A stretch of 64,000 nucleotides of DNA from the NCBI GenBank assembly GCA_023953845.1, contig JAMLJC010000001.1, positions 3,978,501 to 4,042,500 on the forward strand, read 5' to 3'. Below, piece after piece: positions 47,049 to 57,171 of this stretch. Below the pieces are notes generated by a model, which saw nothing but the letters and a program-made list of their open reading frames with translations, was not told the DNA's origin and did no database searches. Position 1 is the stretch's first letter, and every line of letters begins with the position of its first letter. This DNA comes from Rhizobiaceae bacterium (lineage in GTDB: Bacteria > Pseudomonadota > Alphaproteobacteria > Rhizobiales > Rhizobiaceae). A program made the translations under genes and the position numbers.

Positions 47049-48293
47049 TCATCCCGGCTCGTCTTTGTCGTGGCTTTCGGGTCTTCGCGCGAGCTTGGCG
47101 AATATGGTCGAGGTTCTGAGCAGCGCCGTGAACTTGCCGCGTGCGCCGGAGGGCACGCTGGCCCGCGCTCCCATGCGATAGATGATGAGCACCGTGAAGA
47201 CGGCATAGATCGCTGTGGTGAAGAAGAACAGCGCCGTCGGACCGAACCACTGCATGAACGTCGCCGCCGCGAAAGGCCCGCCGATGGCGCCGAACGAATA
47301 GAAGAGCATGAGCGCGGCGTTCACGAGGACGAACTCGCCGGGTCCGGCGCGGTCATTCGCATGGGCGGCCGACAGTGAGTACATCGGCATGGCGAAAGAG
47401 CCGAAGATGAAGACGAGGGCAAAGTTCACCAGCGGATCGCCGCCGGCGAAGAGGCCGAGCGCCAGGCCGGTGACAAGCGAACCGATGGTCGTGACCAGCA
47501 GCACCTTGCGGCGGTCCCAGCGGTCCGAAAGATAGCCCAGCGGATACTGGATGATGCCGCCGCCGATGATGCCGACGCTGACGAAGGTCACTACGTCCGC
47601 GACCGACATGCCGAGCTGTTCCGCGTAGACGGGCGAGAGGCTGCGGAACGCGCTGTTCGAAAGGCCGACGATGATGCAGCCCATGCAGCCGAGCGGCGAG
47701 ATCCTCCAGACGCGCGGCAGGTCGACCTTGACCTCCTCGGGCGGGGCGGGATTCGAGCGGTCGCCGAGCGACACCGGCACCAGCGAAAGCGTGATCATGA
47801 TCGACATGATGGCGAAGATGGCGAAACCCTCGGCGCCGAAAACCGGGATCAGGAACTGGGCGCCGGTGACCGAGCCGATGTCGATCATCCGGTAGACGGC
47901 GAGAACCTGCGCGCGGTCCTGGTTGCGCACGCCGGAGTTCAGCCACGCCTCCATGACCGTGAACAGACCGGCGAAGCAGAAGCCGGTGAGGAAGCGGATG
48001 GTCGCCCAGACATAAGGATCGATCATCAGGACCAGCAGCAGGGTGCCGCTCGAAGCGAGCGCGGCAAGCGCGGCGAAGCTGCGGACATGGCCGACCGCCT
48101 TCATTATGCGTGTGACGGCGAGGCAGCCGAGCAGGAAGCCGCCGAAATATGCCGTGCCCATCAGGCCGATGGTGGCGGGCTCGAACCCTTCCTTGGCGCC
48201 GCGCAGTGCGATCAGCGTGCCCTGGAGACCGTTGCCGCCCAGAAGAATGCCGGCGGCGATCAGCAGGGGAATGAGCGGTCTGATGGAAGACAT
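47049..48293 (-). CDS. Major facilitator superfamily transporter
   Basis: A 414-residue inner-membrane carrier with twelve hydrophobic helices. Between helices 2 and 3 lies TRIMKAVGHVRSFA, and between the halves LSDRWDRRKVLLVTTIGSLV carries the classic DRxxRR-type loop. The family resembles YcaD-like transporters. The ATG at 48293 starts directly before the first helix; 35 further codons are rejected. The substrate is unknown. Confidence 0.85.
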   Translation of the reverse strand: MSSIRPLIPLLIAAGILLGGNGLQGTLIALRGAKEGFEPATIGLMGTAYFGGFLLGCLAVTRIMKAVGHVRSFAALAALASSGTLLLVLMIDPYVWATIRFLTGFCFAGLFTVMEAWLNSGVRNQDRAQVLAVYRMIDIGSVTGAQFLIPVFGAEGFAIFAIMSIMITLSLVPVSLGDRSNPAPPEEVKVDLPRVWRISPLGCMGCIIVGLSNSAFRSLSPVYAEQLGMSVADVVTFVSVGIIGGGIIQYPLGYLSDRWDRRKVLLVTTIGSLVTGLALGLFAGGDPLVNFALVFIFGSFAMPMYSLSAAHANDRAGPGEFVLVNAALMLFYSFGAIGGPFAAATFMQWFGPTALFFFTTAIYAVFTVLIIYRMGARASVPSGARGKFTALLRTSTIFAKLARRPESHDKDEPG

Positions 48294-48483
48294 GCGGGCC
48301 GGAACACTCCGAGTCCGGACTGTATAGGCGAGCACTTGCCGGACGGCCACAGGCAATTCCACCTGTGTTGGGCCAACAGACCGCCTTTTCCTTGACAAAA
48401 CCGGCCTTGCATGCGCTTTTCCGCGCGATTTCAGGCCGGCGCCCGACGCGCCGGCGTCAGCCGAGCTTCGGATAGATCAGGAA

Positions 48484-50301
48484 ATGCATCGTTATCGCAG
48501 CCATACCTGCGCGCAATTGCGCAAGACCAATGTCGGTGACACCGTCCGCCTGTCTGGCTGGGTGCACCGGGTCCGCGACCATGGCGGACTTCTGTTCATC
48601 GACCTGCGCGATCACTACGGCCTGACGCAGATCGTCGCCGATCCGGACTCGCCGGCATTCAAAACCGCCGAGACGGTGCGCGGCGAGTGGGTGATTCGCG
48701 TCGACGGCGAGGTAAAGGCGCGCACGCCGGAGACCGTGAACCCCAACCTGCCGACCGGCGAGATCGAGCTTTTTGCCCGTGACATCGAAGTACTGTCGGC
48801 GGCCAAGGAACTGCCGCTGCCGGTATTCGGCGAACCGGACTACCCGGAGGACATCCGCCTCAAATACCGCTTCCTCGACCTGCGCCGCGACACGCTGCAC
48901 CGGAACATCGTGCAGCGCACGAAGATCATCGCCGAGATGCGCAAGCGTATGGGCGAGGCGGGCTTCACCGAATATTCGACGCCGATCCTGACGGCCTCCT
49001 CGCCGGAAGGCGCGCGCGACTTCCTCGTGCCGAGCCGAATCCATCCGGGCACTTTCTACGCGCTGCCTCAGGCCCCGCAGCAATACAAGCAGCTCATCAT
49101 GGTGTCGGGCTTCGACCGCTATTTCCAGATCGCGCCATGCTTCCGTGACGAGGACCCGCGCGCCGACCGCCTTCCGGGCGAATTCTACCAGCTCGACCTC
49201 GAAATGAGCTTCGTCGAGCAGGACGATGTGCTGGGCACCATGGAGCCGGTGCTGCGCGGCGTGTTCGAGACCTTTGCCGAGGGCAAGCCGGTCACGCAGA
49301 ATTTCCCGCGCATTCCCTATGACGAGGCGATGCGCAAATACGGCTCGGACAAGCCGGACCTGCGCAACCCGATCGTCATGCAGGATGTGTCGGAGCATTT
49401 CCGCGGGTCGGGCTTCAAGGTCTTCGCCAACATCCTCGCCAACGATCCGAACGCCGAGGTATGGGCTATTCCCGCGAAGACGGGCGGCAGCCGCGCCTTC
49501 TGCGACCGCATGAATTCCTGGGCGCAGGGCGAGGGCCAGCCGGGTCTCGGCTACATTTTCTGGCGCAAGGAAATGGAAGCGGCCGGAAATGAGCCCGATG
49601 TCTGGCAAATTGCAGGAGCGGGACCGATCGCCAAGAACATCGGCGAGGACCGCACGGAAGCCGTGCGCCGGCAACTCGGACTCGATGATGGCGACGCGGC
49701 GTTCTTCGTGGCCGGCGATCCGAAGAAATTCGTGTCCTTCGCGGGAGCCGCGCGCACCCGCGCCGGAGAGGAACTGAACCTCGTCGACCGCGACCGTTTC
49801 GAGCTTTGCTGGATCGTCGACTTCCCGTTCTTCGAGTGGAACGAGGACGAGAAGAAGATCGATTTCGCCCACAATCCTTTCTCCATGCCGCAGGGCGGCA
49901 TAGACGCCCTCAACGGCCAGGAGCCGCTGGGGATCAAGGCCTTCCAGTATGACATGGTCTGCAACGGCTTCGAGATCGCGTCGGGCGGCATCCGCAACCA
50001 TCTGCCGGAGACGATGGTGAAGGCCTTCGAGATGGTGGGCCTTAGCCGCGAGACGGTGGAGGAACGGTTCGGCGGCCTCTATCGCGCCTTCCAGTACGGC
50101 GCGCCGCCGCATGGCGGCATGGCCGCGGGCATCGATCGCATCATCATGCTTCTCGTCGGAGCGAAAAATCTGCGCGAGGTCACCATGTTCCCGATGAACC
50201 AGCAGGCCTACGACCTGCTGATGAACGCGCCAGCCGAGGCGACGCCGCAGCAGTTGCGCGAGCTGCAATTGCGCGTCGTGCCGCAGAAGAAGGACGCCTG
50301 A
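48484..50301 (+). CDS. aspS: Aspartyl-tRNA synthetase
   Basis: A 605-residue class II synthetase. The OB-fold anticodon domain (about 1-105: GDTVRLSGWVHRVRDHGG) is followed by motif 1 in KIIAEMRKRMGEAGFTEYST, motif 2 in YFQIAPCFRDEDPRADRLPG and motif 3 in GAPPHGGMAAGIDRIIMLLV, plus the bacterial GAD insertion domain. In alphaproteobacteria without AsnRS this enzyme often also charges tRNA-Asn; that cannot be told from the window. Confidence 0.96.
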   Translation: MHRYRSHTCAQLRKTNVGDTVRLSGWVHRVRDHGGLLFIDLRDHYGLTQIVADPDSPAFKTAETVRGEWVIRVDGEVKARTPETVNPNLPTGEIELFARDIEVLSAAKELPLPVFGEPDYPEDIRLKYRFLDLRRDTLHRNIVQRTKIIAEMRKRMGEAGFTEYSTPILTASSPEGARDFLVPSRIHPGTFYALPQAPQQYKQLIMVSGFDRYFQIAPCFRDEDPRADRLPGEFYQLDLEMSFVEQDDVLGTMEPVLRGVFETFAEGKPVTQNFPRIPYDEAMRKYGSDKPDLRNPIVMQDVSEHFRGSGFKVFANILANDPNAEVWAIPAKTGGSRAFCDRMNSWAQGEGQPGLGYIFWRKEMEAAGNEPDVWQIAGAGPIAKNIGEDRTEAVRRQLGLDDGDAAFFVAGDPKKFVSFAGAARTRAGEELNLVDRDRFELCWIVDFPFFEWNEDEKKIDFAHNPFSMPQGGIDALNGQEPLGIKAFQYDMVCNGFEIASGGIRNHLPETMVKAFEMVGLSRETVEERFGGLYRAFQYGAPPHGGMAAGIDRIIMLLVGAKNLREVTMFPMNQQAYDLLMNAPAEATPQQLRELQLRVVPQKKDA

Positions 50302-50306
50302 CGACG

Positions 50307-50960
50307 GTGGAGACCGGGCCGCGTGTTCTGGTGACGGGCTTCGAGCCGTTTCCGGGCGCGCCGGTCAATCCGACGGAATGGCTTGTAGGGGCTTTGCGAG
50401 AGGCCCCGCCGGTTCTGCCATGCACAGGCGCCTTCAAGGCGGAGATGCTTCCGGTAGCCTATCAGGCCGTCGCTGCCCGTCTGAGCGGGATCGGCGCGGA
50501 TTTCCGGCCCGACATCGCCGTGCATTTCGGACTGGCGCAGGGATGCGCGGGTTTCAGGCTGGAACGCATAGCCCGAAACTGCTTCGTCGAGCCGCGCGCG
50601 GACAATCTCGGCTTCGTGCCAGCTTCCGGGCCGATCTGCGAAGGGCCAGGCACCTTGCCCTCTGGCCTGCCGCTGGAGGCGATCCACAGGGCGCTGACCG
50701 CTTCCGGATTTCCCGCCGAATGGTCGGACGATGCCGGCGGCTATCTCTGCAATACGGTCTTCACCCTGTCGCTGGCGCGGGGCGCCGCCGGTTTCGAGCC
50801 GACGATGAGCGGCTTCATCCATGTGCCGCTGCTGGACGAAGGCACGATAGGCCCGATCCGTCCTGTTTTCGATGCGAAGATGCTGCTCGAGGGTGCGGAG
50901 ATCATCCTGCGCACCTGCGTCGCCGCCTATGTCGCAACGAAAGAAAATGGCCCGGCGTGA
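50307..50960 (+). CDS. pcp: Pyroglutamyl-peptidase I
   Basis: A 217-residue C15 cysteine peptidase that removes N-terminal pyroglutamate. VLVTGFEPFPGAPVNPTEWL is the N-terminal signature; the catalytic Cys is in GGYLCNTVFTL near residue 147 and His in GFIHVPLLDEG near 171. It starts at a GTG 5 nt after aspS. A hairpin overlapping its stop probably serves the convergent gene. Confidence 0.87.
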   Translation: METGPRVLVTGFEPFPGAPVNPTEWLVGALREAPPVLPCTGAFKAEMLPVAYQAVAARLSGIGADFRPDIAVHFGLAQGCAGFRLERIARNCFVEPRADNLGFVPASGPICEGPGTLPSGLPLEAIHRALTASGFPAEWSDDAGGYLCNTVFTLSLARGAAGFEPTMSGFIHVPLLDEGTIGPIRPVFDAKMLLEGAEIILRTCVAAYVATKENGPA

Positions 50961-50969
50961 CCGGGCCAT
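50947..50969 (-). terminator. Terminator of the convergent exported-protein gene
   Basis: ATGGCCCGG (50947-50955) pairs with CCGGGCCAT (50961-50969) around a 5-nt loop. Read on the minus strand the stem is followed by TTTTCTTT, so it ends transcription of the 50998-52188 gene while lying over the pcp stop codon. Confidence 0.75.
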
Positions 50970-50997
50970 CCCTTGCTCCTGATCGGTGGCGAACCGT

Positions 50998-52188
50998 TCA
51001 CTCGTTCGCAGTTACGGTGACGCCGAGCGTTTTCGGCAGTTCCTGCGGAGCCGACATGGCGCCCGCAGCGATCAGTGCGAACGGCACCGGCTGTCCGGGG
51101 GCGGCCGTGATTTCGAGGCTTTTCGGATCGTCGAGGAACTTCGTGACCGCATCCGACACGCTCTTGATCAGCGCCTGATCCTGAACCACCTGCGCCAGCA
51201 TCATCGGGGCCAGCGCCTTCGCCTGATTGGCGATATCGGCCGGCTTCAGGCCCTGCGTGTTGGCGACGAATTCCAGAAGCTTGTTGGTCAGCGAATCGTC
51301 GTCGAAACGGACGGAGGCGGTATGGAACGTAAGCTGCTGCATCAGGCCGAGCATCGCGAGACCTTGCGCCGAGTTGTCGGCGCCTGCCGGCTGATCGGCC
51401 ATTTTCTTCTGCATGTCCTGCATCGACTTGATGAAATCAGGGGTGTAGCCGCCGAGGTCAACCGTGATGCCCAGCGTGCCCGCGTCGTTCACCGTGATGT
51501 CGTAGGTCGAGATCGCCATGCGCCCGTCTGTCGGCTGCCACGAGCCCTCCATTTCGACCGTGCCGCTCAGCGTCTGGTAGCCGAGAGCCTCGATCACCGC
51601 CTTGGACTGCGGGTCCTCGACCGATGAGAGATCGGCGTTCCAGCTTTCCGTGGACACGACGAAGGTCATAGGCTTGCCGTCCGCCGGCGCCGTGGCTTCG
51701 GCATGGGCGCCCTTCATCGCGAACAATTCCTTGCCGTCCTTGCTCACCGTGAGGCTCTCGACATCGGCGGTGTCGTACATCATCAGGTTGGCGAGCGGGT
51801 CGGTCGCTCCCTCGGCGCTCAGGCGCAGGCCAGCCATTTCCATGCCGGAAATGTTGATCGTCGCGCCGTCCTCAGTGATGTTGTAGTCGGGCAGGGTGAC
51901 CGAGCCGATCCTGTAGCCGCCATTCTCCTCGGTGATATCGGAGAGCGTCACCGTGCCGACGGCGAACTCGCCCGGCGTTCCCACCATGCTCACCTTGACC
52001 CCGTCGAGAACCATTTCGGACGCGTCGCCGCTCGCACTCGCCCAGGAGATGGTCATTCCCTGATTTTCCATCACCGCTTTCAGGCGATCCCCGACCGCAT
52101 TGATATCCTGAGCAAAAGCCCAACTGCTCGATGCGCACACCAGGAAGGTCGTAATGAAAAGCTTCCGCGACAAAGTCTGAGGTTTCAT
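50998..52188 (-). CDS. Exported unknown protein (396 aa)
   Basis: A periplasmic or envelope protein with signal peptide KLFITTFLVCASSSWAFAQD. The mature part is strand-rich with repeating units (VLDGVKVSMVGTPGEFAVGT, YNITEDGATINISGMEM), resembling alphaproteobacterial DUF2125-like or AsmA-like beta proteins. No enzymatic motif is visible. The ATG at 52188 lies directly before the signal peptide, and 62 earlier codons are rejected. Confidence 0.72.
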   Translation of the reverse strand: MKPQTLSRKLFITTFLVCASSSWAFAQDINAVGDRLKAVMENQGMTISWASASGDASEMVLDGVKVSMVGTPGEFAVGTVTLSDITEENGGYRIGSVTLPDYNITEDGATINISGMEMAGLRLSAEGATDPLANLMMYDTADVESLTVSKDGKELFAMKGAHAEATAPADGKPMTFVVSTESWNADLSSVEDPQSKAVIEALGYQTLSGTVEMEGSWQPTDGRMAISTYDITVNDAGTLGITVDLGGYTPDFIKSMQDMQKKMADQPAGADNSAQGLAMLGLMQQLTFHTASVRFDDDSLTNKLLEFVANTQGLKPADIANQAKALAPMMLAQVVQDQALIKSVSDAVTKFLDDPKSLEITAAPGQPVPFALIAAGAMSAPQELPKTLGVTVTANE

Positions 52189-52391
52189 CGTTGTGTTCCC
52201 TGAGCGTTCGAGGTTTCCAGCTGCCCTCCCTGTGCGCAGAACTGGACGGGAAAAAGGCGTGCGGCAGCACATAGGGCGCAATTTCGGGCAAAACGCAATC
52301 CAATGGCGGGATACAAGCTTTCGCAACGTCAAGAAGACGTTGAAAAGGCTATTGCACTTGCCGCGAATCACCATCTTCGCTAGGCGAAACC

Positions 52392-54701
52392 ATGGGAAAA
52401 AGCCTTGTTCCGCCCGGATCGGACGGCGGCGATCACGTTGAGCCGGTCGACCTCAAGAAAGCGCTTGAAGAGCGTTATCTGGCCTATGCGCTATCGACGA
52501 TCATGCACCGCGCCCTGCCGGACGTGCGCGACGGGCTGAAGCCGGTGCACCGTCGCATCATGCACGGCATGCGCATTCTGCGCCTCAACCCGGACCAGAG
52601 CTTCGCCAAATGCGCCAAGATCGTTGGCGAGGTGATGGGTAATTTCCATCCGCATGGCGACCAGTCGATCTATGACGCGCTGGTGCGTCTCGCGCAGGAT
52701 TTCTCCATGCGCTATCCGCTGGTGGACGGGCAGGGCAACTTCGGCAACATCGACGGCGATAACGCCGCGGCCATGCGCTACACCGAGGCGCGCATGACCG
52801 ATGTCGCGGCGTCGATCCTAGAAGGCATAACGGAGGACGCGGTCGATTTCCGCCCAACCTACAATGAGGAGGACGAGGAGCCGGTCGTCCTGCCGGGGGC
52901 CTTTCCCAATCTCCTTGCCAACGGTTCGTCGGGCATCGCCGTCGGCATGGCGACCTCGATTCCGCCGCACAATGCGGCCGAACTCTGCAATGCGGCGCTG
53001 CACCTGATCGACCACCCGGACGCCGCGCTTGTCGATCTGATGACGTCGCCGACGCAGTGGGAGGCGATGAAGGACGATTCCATCGCGCGGCTCGATTGCA
53101 AGGTTCGCGGCCCCGATTTCCCAACAGGCGGAACGGTCGTGGACGACTGGTCGTCCATCGTCTCCTCCTACGAATCCGGCCGCAGCAGCGGTTTCCGGGT
53201 GCGGGCGCGCTGGATGCAGGAGGATCAGGGCCGTGGCACCTGGAACATCGTCGTCACCGAAATCCCCTATGGCGTGCAGAAGGCGAAGCTGATCGAGAAG
53301 ATCGCCGAGCTGCTGGTGGCGCGAAAACTGCCGCTGCTGGAGGATGTGCGCGACGAAAGCGCGGAGGACATCCGCGTCGTTCTGGTGCCCAAGAGCCGCT
53401 CGGTCGATCCGGCGATCTTGATGGAATCGCTGTTCAAGCTGAGCGAACTGGAATTGCGCTTCCCCCTAAACATGAACGTTCTGTCACGCGGCAAGGTGCC
53501 GAATGTGCTGTCGCTGAAGCAGGTGCTGCGCGAATGGCTCGACCATCGCCGCGACGTGCTCGTTCGGCGCTCGAAGCACAGGCTCGCGGAGATCGAGCGG
53601 CGGCTGGAGATCCTTGCCGGCTACCTCATCGCCTATCTCAATATCGATGAGGTGATCAGAATCATCCGCGAGGAGGACGAGCCGAAGGCTGTGATGATGG
53701 CGCGCTGGTCGCTGACCGACACGCAGGCCGAGGCGATCCTCAACATGCGGCTCCGTGCCCTGCGCAAGCTGGAGGAGATCGAGATCCGCAAGGAGTTCGA
53801 CGGCCTGAGCGCGGAGAAGAAGCAGATCGAGACGCTGTTGGCTTCGGAAGCGAAGCAATGGCAGGCGATCCGCTGGGAAGTCGGCAACATCAGGAAGCGC
53901 TTCGGCCTCGATACCGAGATCGGCCGGCGCCGCACCGATTTCGCGGCGGCTCCCGACCATGACGACGCCGACATCCACCATGCCATGGTGGAAAAGGAGC
54001 CGATCACCGTCGTGGTCTCGGAGAAGGGCTGGCTGAGGGCGCTGAAGGGGCACCTGACCGATCTGTCGCTGCTGAGTTTCAAGGAGGGCGACGGGCTGAA
54101 GCTGTCGTTCCATGCGCAAACGACGGACAAGATCCTCGTCTTCACCACCGGTGGGAAATTCTACACGATCGGCGCGGACAGGCTGCCGGGTGGCCGCGGC
54201 CATGGCGAGCCGATCCGCATCATCGTCGACATGGAGAACGATCAGGACATCGTCACCGCCTTCGTGCACGATCCGAAGCGGCGGTTGCTCGTCGTCTCGC
54301 ACGAGGCGTATGGCTTCGTCGTGCCGGAGGCGGAAGTGGTCGCCAACACCCGGAAGGGCAAGCAGGTCATGAACGTCAAATCACCGGACGAAGGCGCCGC
54401 CTGCATCGCGCTGTCGGGCGATCACGTCGCCATCGTCGGCGAGAACCGCAAGCTGCTCGTCTTCGCGCTGTCCGAAATTCCGGAAATGGCGCGCGGCAAG
54501 GGTGTCCGCCTGCAGAAGTACAAGGACGGCGGCATGCTGGACGTGAAGACCTTCGCCATGGAGGCGGGCCTGACCTGGCAGGATTCGGCCGAACGGGTTT
54601 TCGTGCGCAAGCAGGAGGAACTGGCCGAATGGATCGGCAATCGCGCCGCCGCCGGCCGCATGGTGCCCAAGGGTTTTCCGAGAACGGGCAAGTTCGGTTG
54701 A
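52392..54701 (+). CDS. parC: DNA topoisomerase IV subunit A
   Basis: A 769-residue type IIA topoisomerase subunit that separates replicated chromosomes. ALPDVRDGLKPVHRRIMHGM is the N-terminal family block; the DNA-cleaving Tyr is in AAMRYTEARMTDVA near residue 130. EGDGLKLSFHAQTTDKILVF and later strands are the shortened C-terminal beta-propeller that distinguishes ParC from GyrA. It stands apart from parE. Confidence 0.93.
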   Translation: MGKSLVPPGSDGGDHVEPVDLKKALEERYLAYALSTIMHRALPDVRDGLKPVHRRIMHGMRILRLNPDQSFAKCAKIVGEVMGNFHPHGDQSIYDALVRLAQDFSMRYPLVDGQGNFGNIDGDNAAAMRYTEARMTDVAASILEGITEDAVDFRPTYNEEDEEPVVLPGAFPNLLANGSSGIAVGMATSIPPHNAAELCNAALHLIDHPDAALVDLMTSPTQWEAMKDDSIARLDCKVRGPDFPTGGTVVDDWSSIVSSYESGRSSGFRVRARWMQEDQGRGTWNIVVTEIPYGVQKAKLIEKIAELLVARKLPLLEDVRDESAEDIRVVLVPKSRSVDPAILMESLFKLSELELRFPLNMNVLSRGKVPNVLSLKQVLREWLDHRRDVLVRRSKHRLAEIERRLEILAGYLIAYLNIDEVIRIIREEDEPKAVMMARWSLTDTQAEAILNMRLRALRKLEEIEIRKEFDGLSAEKKQIETLLASEAKQWQAIRWEVGNIRKRFGLDTEIGRRRTDFAAAPDHDDADIHHAMVEKEPITVVVSEKGWLRALKGHLTDLSLLSFKEGDGLKLSFHAQTTDKILVFTTGGKFYTIGADRLPGGRGHGEPIRIIVDMENDQDIVTAFVHDPKRRLLVVSHEAYGFVVPEAEVVANTRKGKQVMNVKSPDEGAACIALSGDHVAIVGENRKLLVFALSEIPEMARGKGVRLQKYKDGGMLDVKTFAMEAGLTWQDSAERVFVRKQEELAEWIGNRAAAGRMVPKGFPRTGKFG

Positions 54702-54711
54702 CGGCGTAGCT

Positions 54712-55647
54712 CTAGACCGGATGGCGGACATTGCCGCGCGCGGCGCGGCGCCTGCCTTCCGCGATCTGCCAGATCGAGTGGACGACGAGGGTGACGATGA
54801 GGATCGTGCCGCCGACCAGCGCATTGTTCGACGGGACCTCGTCGAAGATGATCCATACCCAGACTGGCGCCAGTACCGTTTCCAGCAGATAGAACATCGC
54901 CACTTCGGGACCGGACAGGTATTTGGGGCCGTTGGCGAGGCAGAAGAACGAGATCGGCATCACGATCGCGCCATTGAAGATGATCCACCATGGCGCATCC
55001 ACGCTGAAGCCGACGGAGCTTACCATCGGAATGGCGATCAGAAACGGGAAGATCACGCCGACGAGCGCCGTAAAGCCCATGTCGCGCCCGCTGCGGCGGC
55101 TGATCGTGATCGCGCCGGCGATCGACAGAGACGACGACAGCGCCAGCAGATTGCCGCTCATGTTGCCCGAGCCAAGCCCGTCGGCGACGATGATGAGGAC
55201 CCCGACGACCATCGCCGCCATGGCGGCCAGCGTTCCGTTGCGCGGGCGCTCGCCGAGGAAAATCCACGACAGGAGCGCCGCGAACATGCTGGTGAAAGCG
55301 AGGATGAAGACGAGATTCGCCGTCGACGTGCGATAGACGGCAAGGATGAAGCAGATGGAGCCGAGGCCGTAGAGCGCCGCCACGACGGCGCCGGCCACGC
55401 CCGGAAGCAGCGACGGCGCCCTGGGCGAAAGACTGCGCCACACGCTCCAGATCACCAGGGCGGCGAGAAAGGTCGTGCCGGTTCTCAGCAGCAGGATGGT
55501 CCAGGCTTCACCATCGGCAAGGCGGATCAACGGGATGTCGAAGGTCAGGACCAGACCGCCGATCGCGGTCATCAGCAGCCCTTTGAGATGATCGGGGGAA
55601 GGCGTGGTCACGATGCCATGGCGCTCGCGCCATGCTGCTCCCGGCAT
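54712..55647 (-). CDS. EamA/DMT-family transporter
   Basis: A 311-residue inner-membrane protein of ten predicted helices in two EamA repeats (GLVLTFDIPLIRLADGEAWT start; second repeat AITISRRSGRDMGFTALVGV). LAFTSMFAALLSWIFLGERP is the typical conserved end of the first repeat. Family members export amino acids or other metabolites; the substrate is not determinable. It converges with parC, 10 bp apart. Confidence 0.85.
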   Translation of the reverse strand: MPGAAWRERHGIVTTPSPDHLKGLLMTAIGGLVLTFDIPLIRLADGEAWTILLLRTGTTFLAALVIWSVWRSLSPRAPSLLPGVAGAVVAALYGLGSICFILAVYRTSTANLVFILAFTSMFAALLSWIFLGERPRNGTLAAMAAMVVGVLIIVADGLGSGNMSGNLLALSSSLSIAGAITISRRSGRDMGFTALVGVIFPFLIAIPMVSSVGFSVDAPWWIIFNGAIVMPISFFCLANGPKYLSGPEVAMFYLLETVLAPVWVWIIFDEVPSNNALVGGTILIVTLVVHSIWQIAEGRRRAARGNVRHPV

Positions 55648-55682
55648 TGGCGGTTTGAGAACGAACGGGAGCGGACTGACGT

Positions 55683-56435
55683 CTATTCCGCGCCGAAGCG
55701 CGCCCAGCCTTTGGAACCAAGATGCTCCTGAGGCTGGAAGCGCACCTTATAGTTCATCTTGCGCGAGCCATTGACCCAATAGCCGAGATAGACGTGGGGC
55801 AGGCCGGCGGCAACCGCGCGCTGGATATGGTCGAGGATCATGAAGGTGCCGAGCGAACGGTCCTCCATCTCGGGGTCATAGTACGAATAGACCATCGACA
55901 GGCCGTCGCTCATCCTGTCGGTGAGCGCGACCGCGATCAGTTCGCCCGTACCGCGGCCCGTGATGAAGGTGTCCGGGCCACGCCGGCGGTATTCGATGAC
56001 CTTGGTGTCGACATGGCTGTCCTCGACCATCATCGCGTAGTCGAGCACGGTCATGTCGGACATGCCGCCACGCTTGTGGCGTGCGTCGAGATAGCGGCGG
56101 AAGAGCGAATACTGTTCGGTGGAGGGCTCCGCGTCGTGCATCACCCCGATCAGGTCGGAATTGCGCTGCAGCACGCGCCGCATGCTTTTGCCGATCTCGA
56201 ATTCCTGCGCGAGGATTCTGACCGACACGCAGGCGCGGCAATTCTCGCAGGCGGGCCGATAGGCGATGTTCTGCGAACGGCGGAATCCGCCCTGCGTGAG
56301 CAGGTCGTTCATCTCGGGCGCCTTGTCGCCCACGAGATGGGTGAACACCTTGCGTTCGAACTGCCCCTCCACGTACGGGCAGGGTGACGGTGCCGTCAGA
56401 AAGAACTGGGGCGACTGGGTGGAATGATGAGTCAT
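55683..56435 (-). CDS. bpt: Aspartate/glutamate leucyltransferase
   Basis: A 250-residue aminoacyl-tRNA-protein transferase of the Bpt type. It adds Leu to N-terminal Asp or Glu and so marks proteins for ClpAPS degradation. The Cys-rich RPACENCRACVSVRI (near residues 58-72) and C-terminal HVYLGYWVNGSRKMNYKVRF are diagnostic. The length fits bacterial Bpt. Confidence 0.93.
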   Translation of the reverse strand: MTHHSTQSPQFFLTAPSPCPYVEGQFERKVFTHLVGDKAPEMNDLLTQGGFRRSQNIAYRPACENCRACVSVRILAQEFEIGKSMRRVLQRNSDLIGVMHDAEPSTEQYSLFRRYLDARHKRGGMSDMTVLDYAMMVEDSHVDTKVIEYRRRGPDTFITGRGTGELIAVALTDRMSDGLSMVYSYYDPEMEDRSLGTFMILDHIQRAVAAGLPHVYLGYWVNGSRKMNYKVRFQPQEHLGSKGWARFGAE

Positions 56436-56584
56436 CTAGCTGCGGTTTGGCCCCGGCGAACCTGATTTGTCGACTATAGCTCTCAACGTTCGGCGGGTGA
56501 AGCGTTACGCGCTATGCCGATTCCGTCAAGCGCGACGTTTCCGCCGCGCCATCAGATCTCGGGACATACTCGCAAAGATCGTGA

Positions 56585-57055
56585 TCAGACGATGTCCGAG
56601 CGTGTCACGACCGTGCCGAGCAACAGGTCATGCAAGGTCCGTTTGCGGTCGCTGAACAGCGTCACGAGCAGGACAAGCGGCGTCAGCAGGGCATTGGCCG
56701 CCCAGAACAGCACGGAATGAACCACGGCCAGAAGGCCGTCCACCGGCCTGCCGTCGAGCCGGTCAAGGCGGATGCCCATCATGCGCATGCCGATCGTGGC
56801 CTGCTTCGGCCCGCCCATCGTGTTCCAGACATAGATCAGCGCGACTGCTGGCACGAGGGGCGTGAACAGCATCCAGCCGAATCCGAAGGTCAGGATGCCC
56901 AGCAGCAGAACGAGGATCGCGAACGGAATGAGCAACAGACCGACAATGATATAGTCGACGACGAAAGCCAGCATGCGCCGCGTCCGTACGCCTTCATAGG
57001 TCCGCATGTCGTCGAGCCGCGTCGCCAGTATCTCGCCGTCTATAGTGTGCGTCAT
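56585..57055 (-). CDS. RDD-family membrane protein
   Basis: A 156-residue RDD protein with three hydrophobic segments (FVVDYIIVGLLLIPFAILVL; MLFTPLVPAVALIYVWNTM; LLAVVHSVLFWAANALLTPL). The family's charged positions are in VRTRRMLAFVVDY and KRTLHDLLLGTVV. It often lies beside bpt in Rhizobiales, though the role is unknown. The ATG at 57055 fits family length; the longer frame is antisense noise. Confidence 0.85.
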   Translation of the reverse strand: MTHTIDGEILATRLDDMRTYEGVRTRRMLAFVVDYIIVGLLLIPFAILVLLLGILTFGFGWMLFTPLVPAVALIYVWNTMGGPKQATIGMRMMGIRLDRLDGRPVDGLLAVVHSVLFWAANALLTPLVLLVTLFSDRKRTLHDLLLGTVVTRSDIV

Positions 57056-57171
57056 CTTCCATCCAATCGAAACGTGCCTTCCGTAGGCGCGTCGTCCCGA
57101 TTCATATGGGAAGATTTCGCAGGATTTCAAAATAAGCCCTGGCAGCGTTCTCCAGGCGGACGGATCAGGCT

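Noticed and set aside
48457..50268. A 603-codon minus-strand frame
   Set aside because: Antisense shadow of aspS; the His/Arg/Leu-rich translation has no family character.
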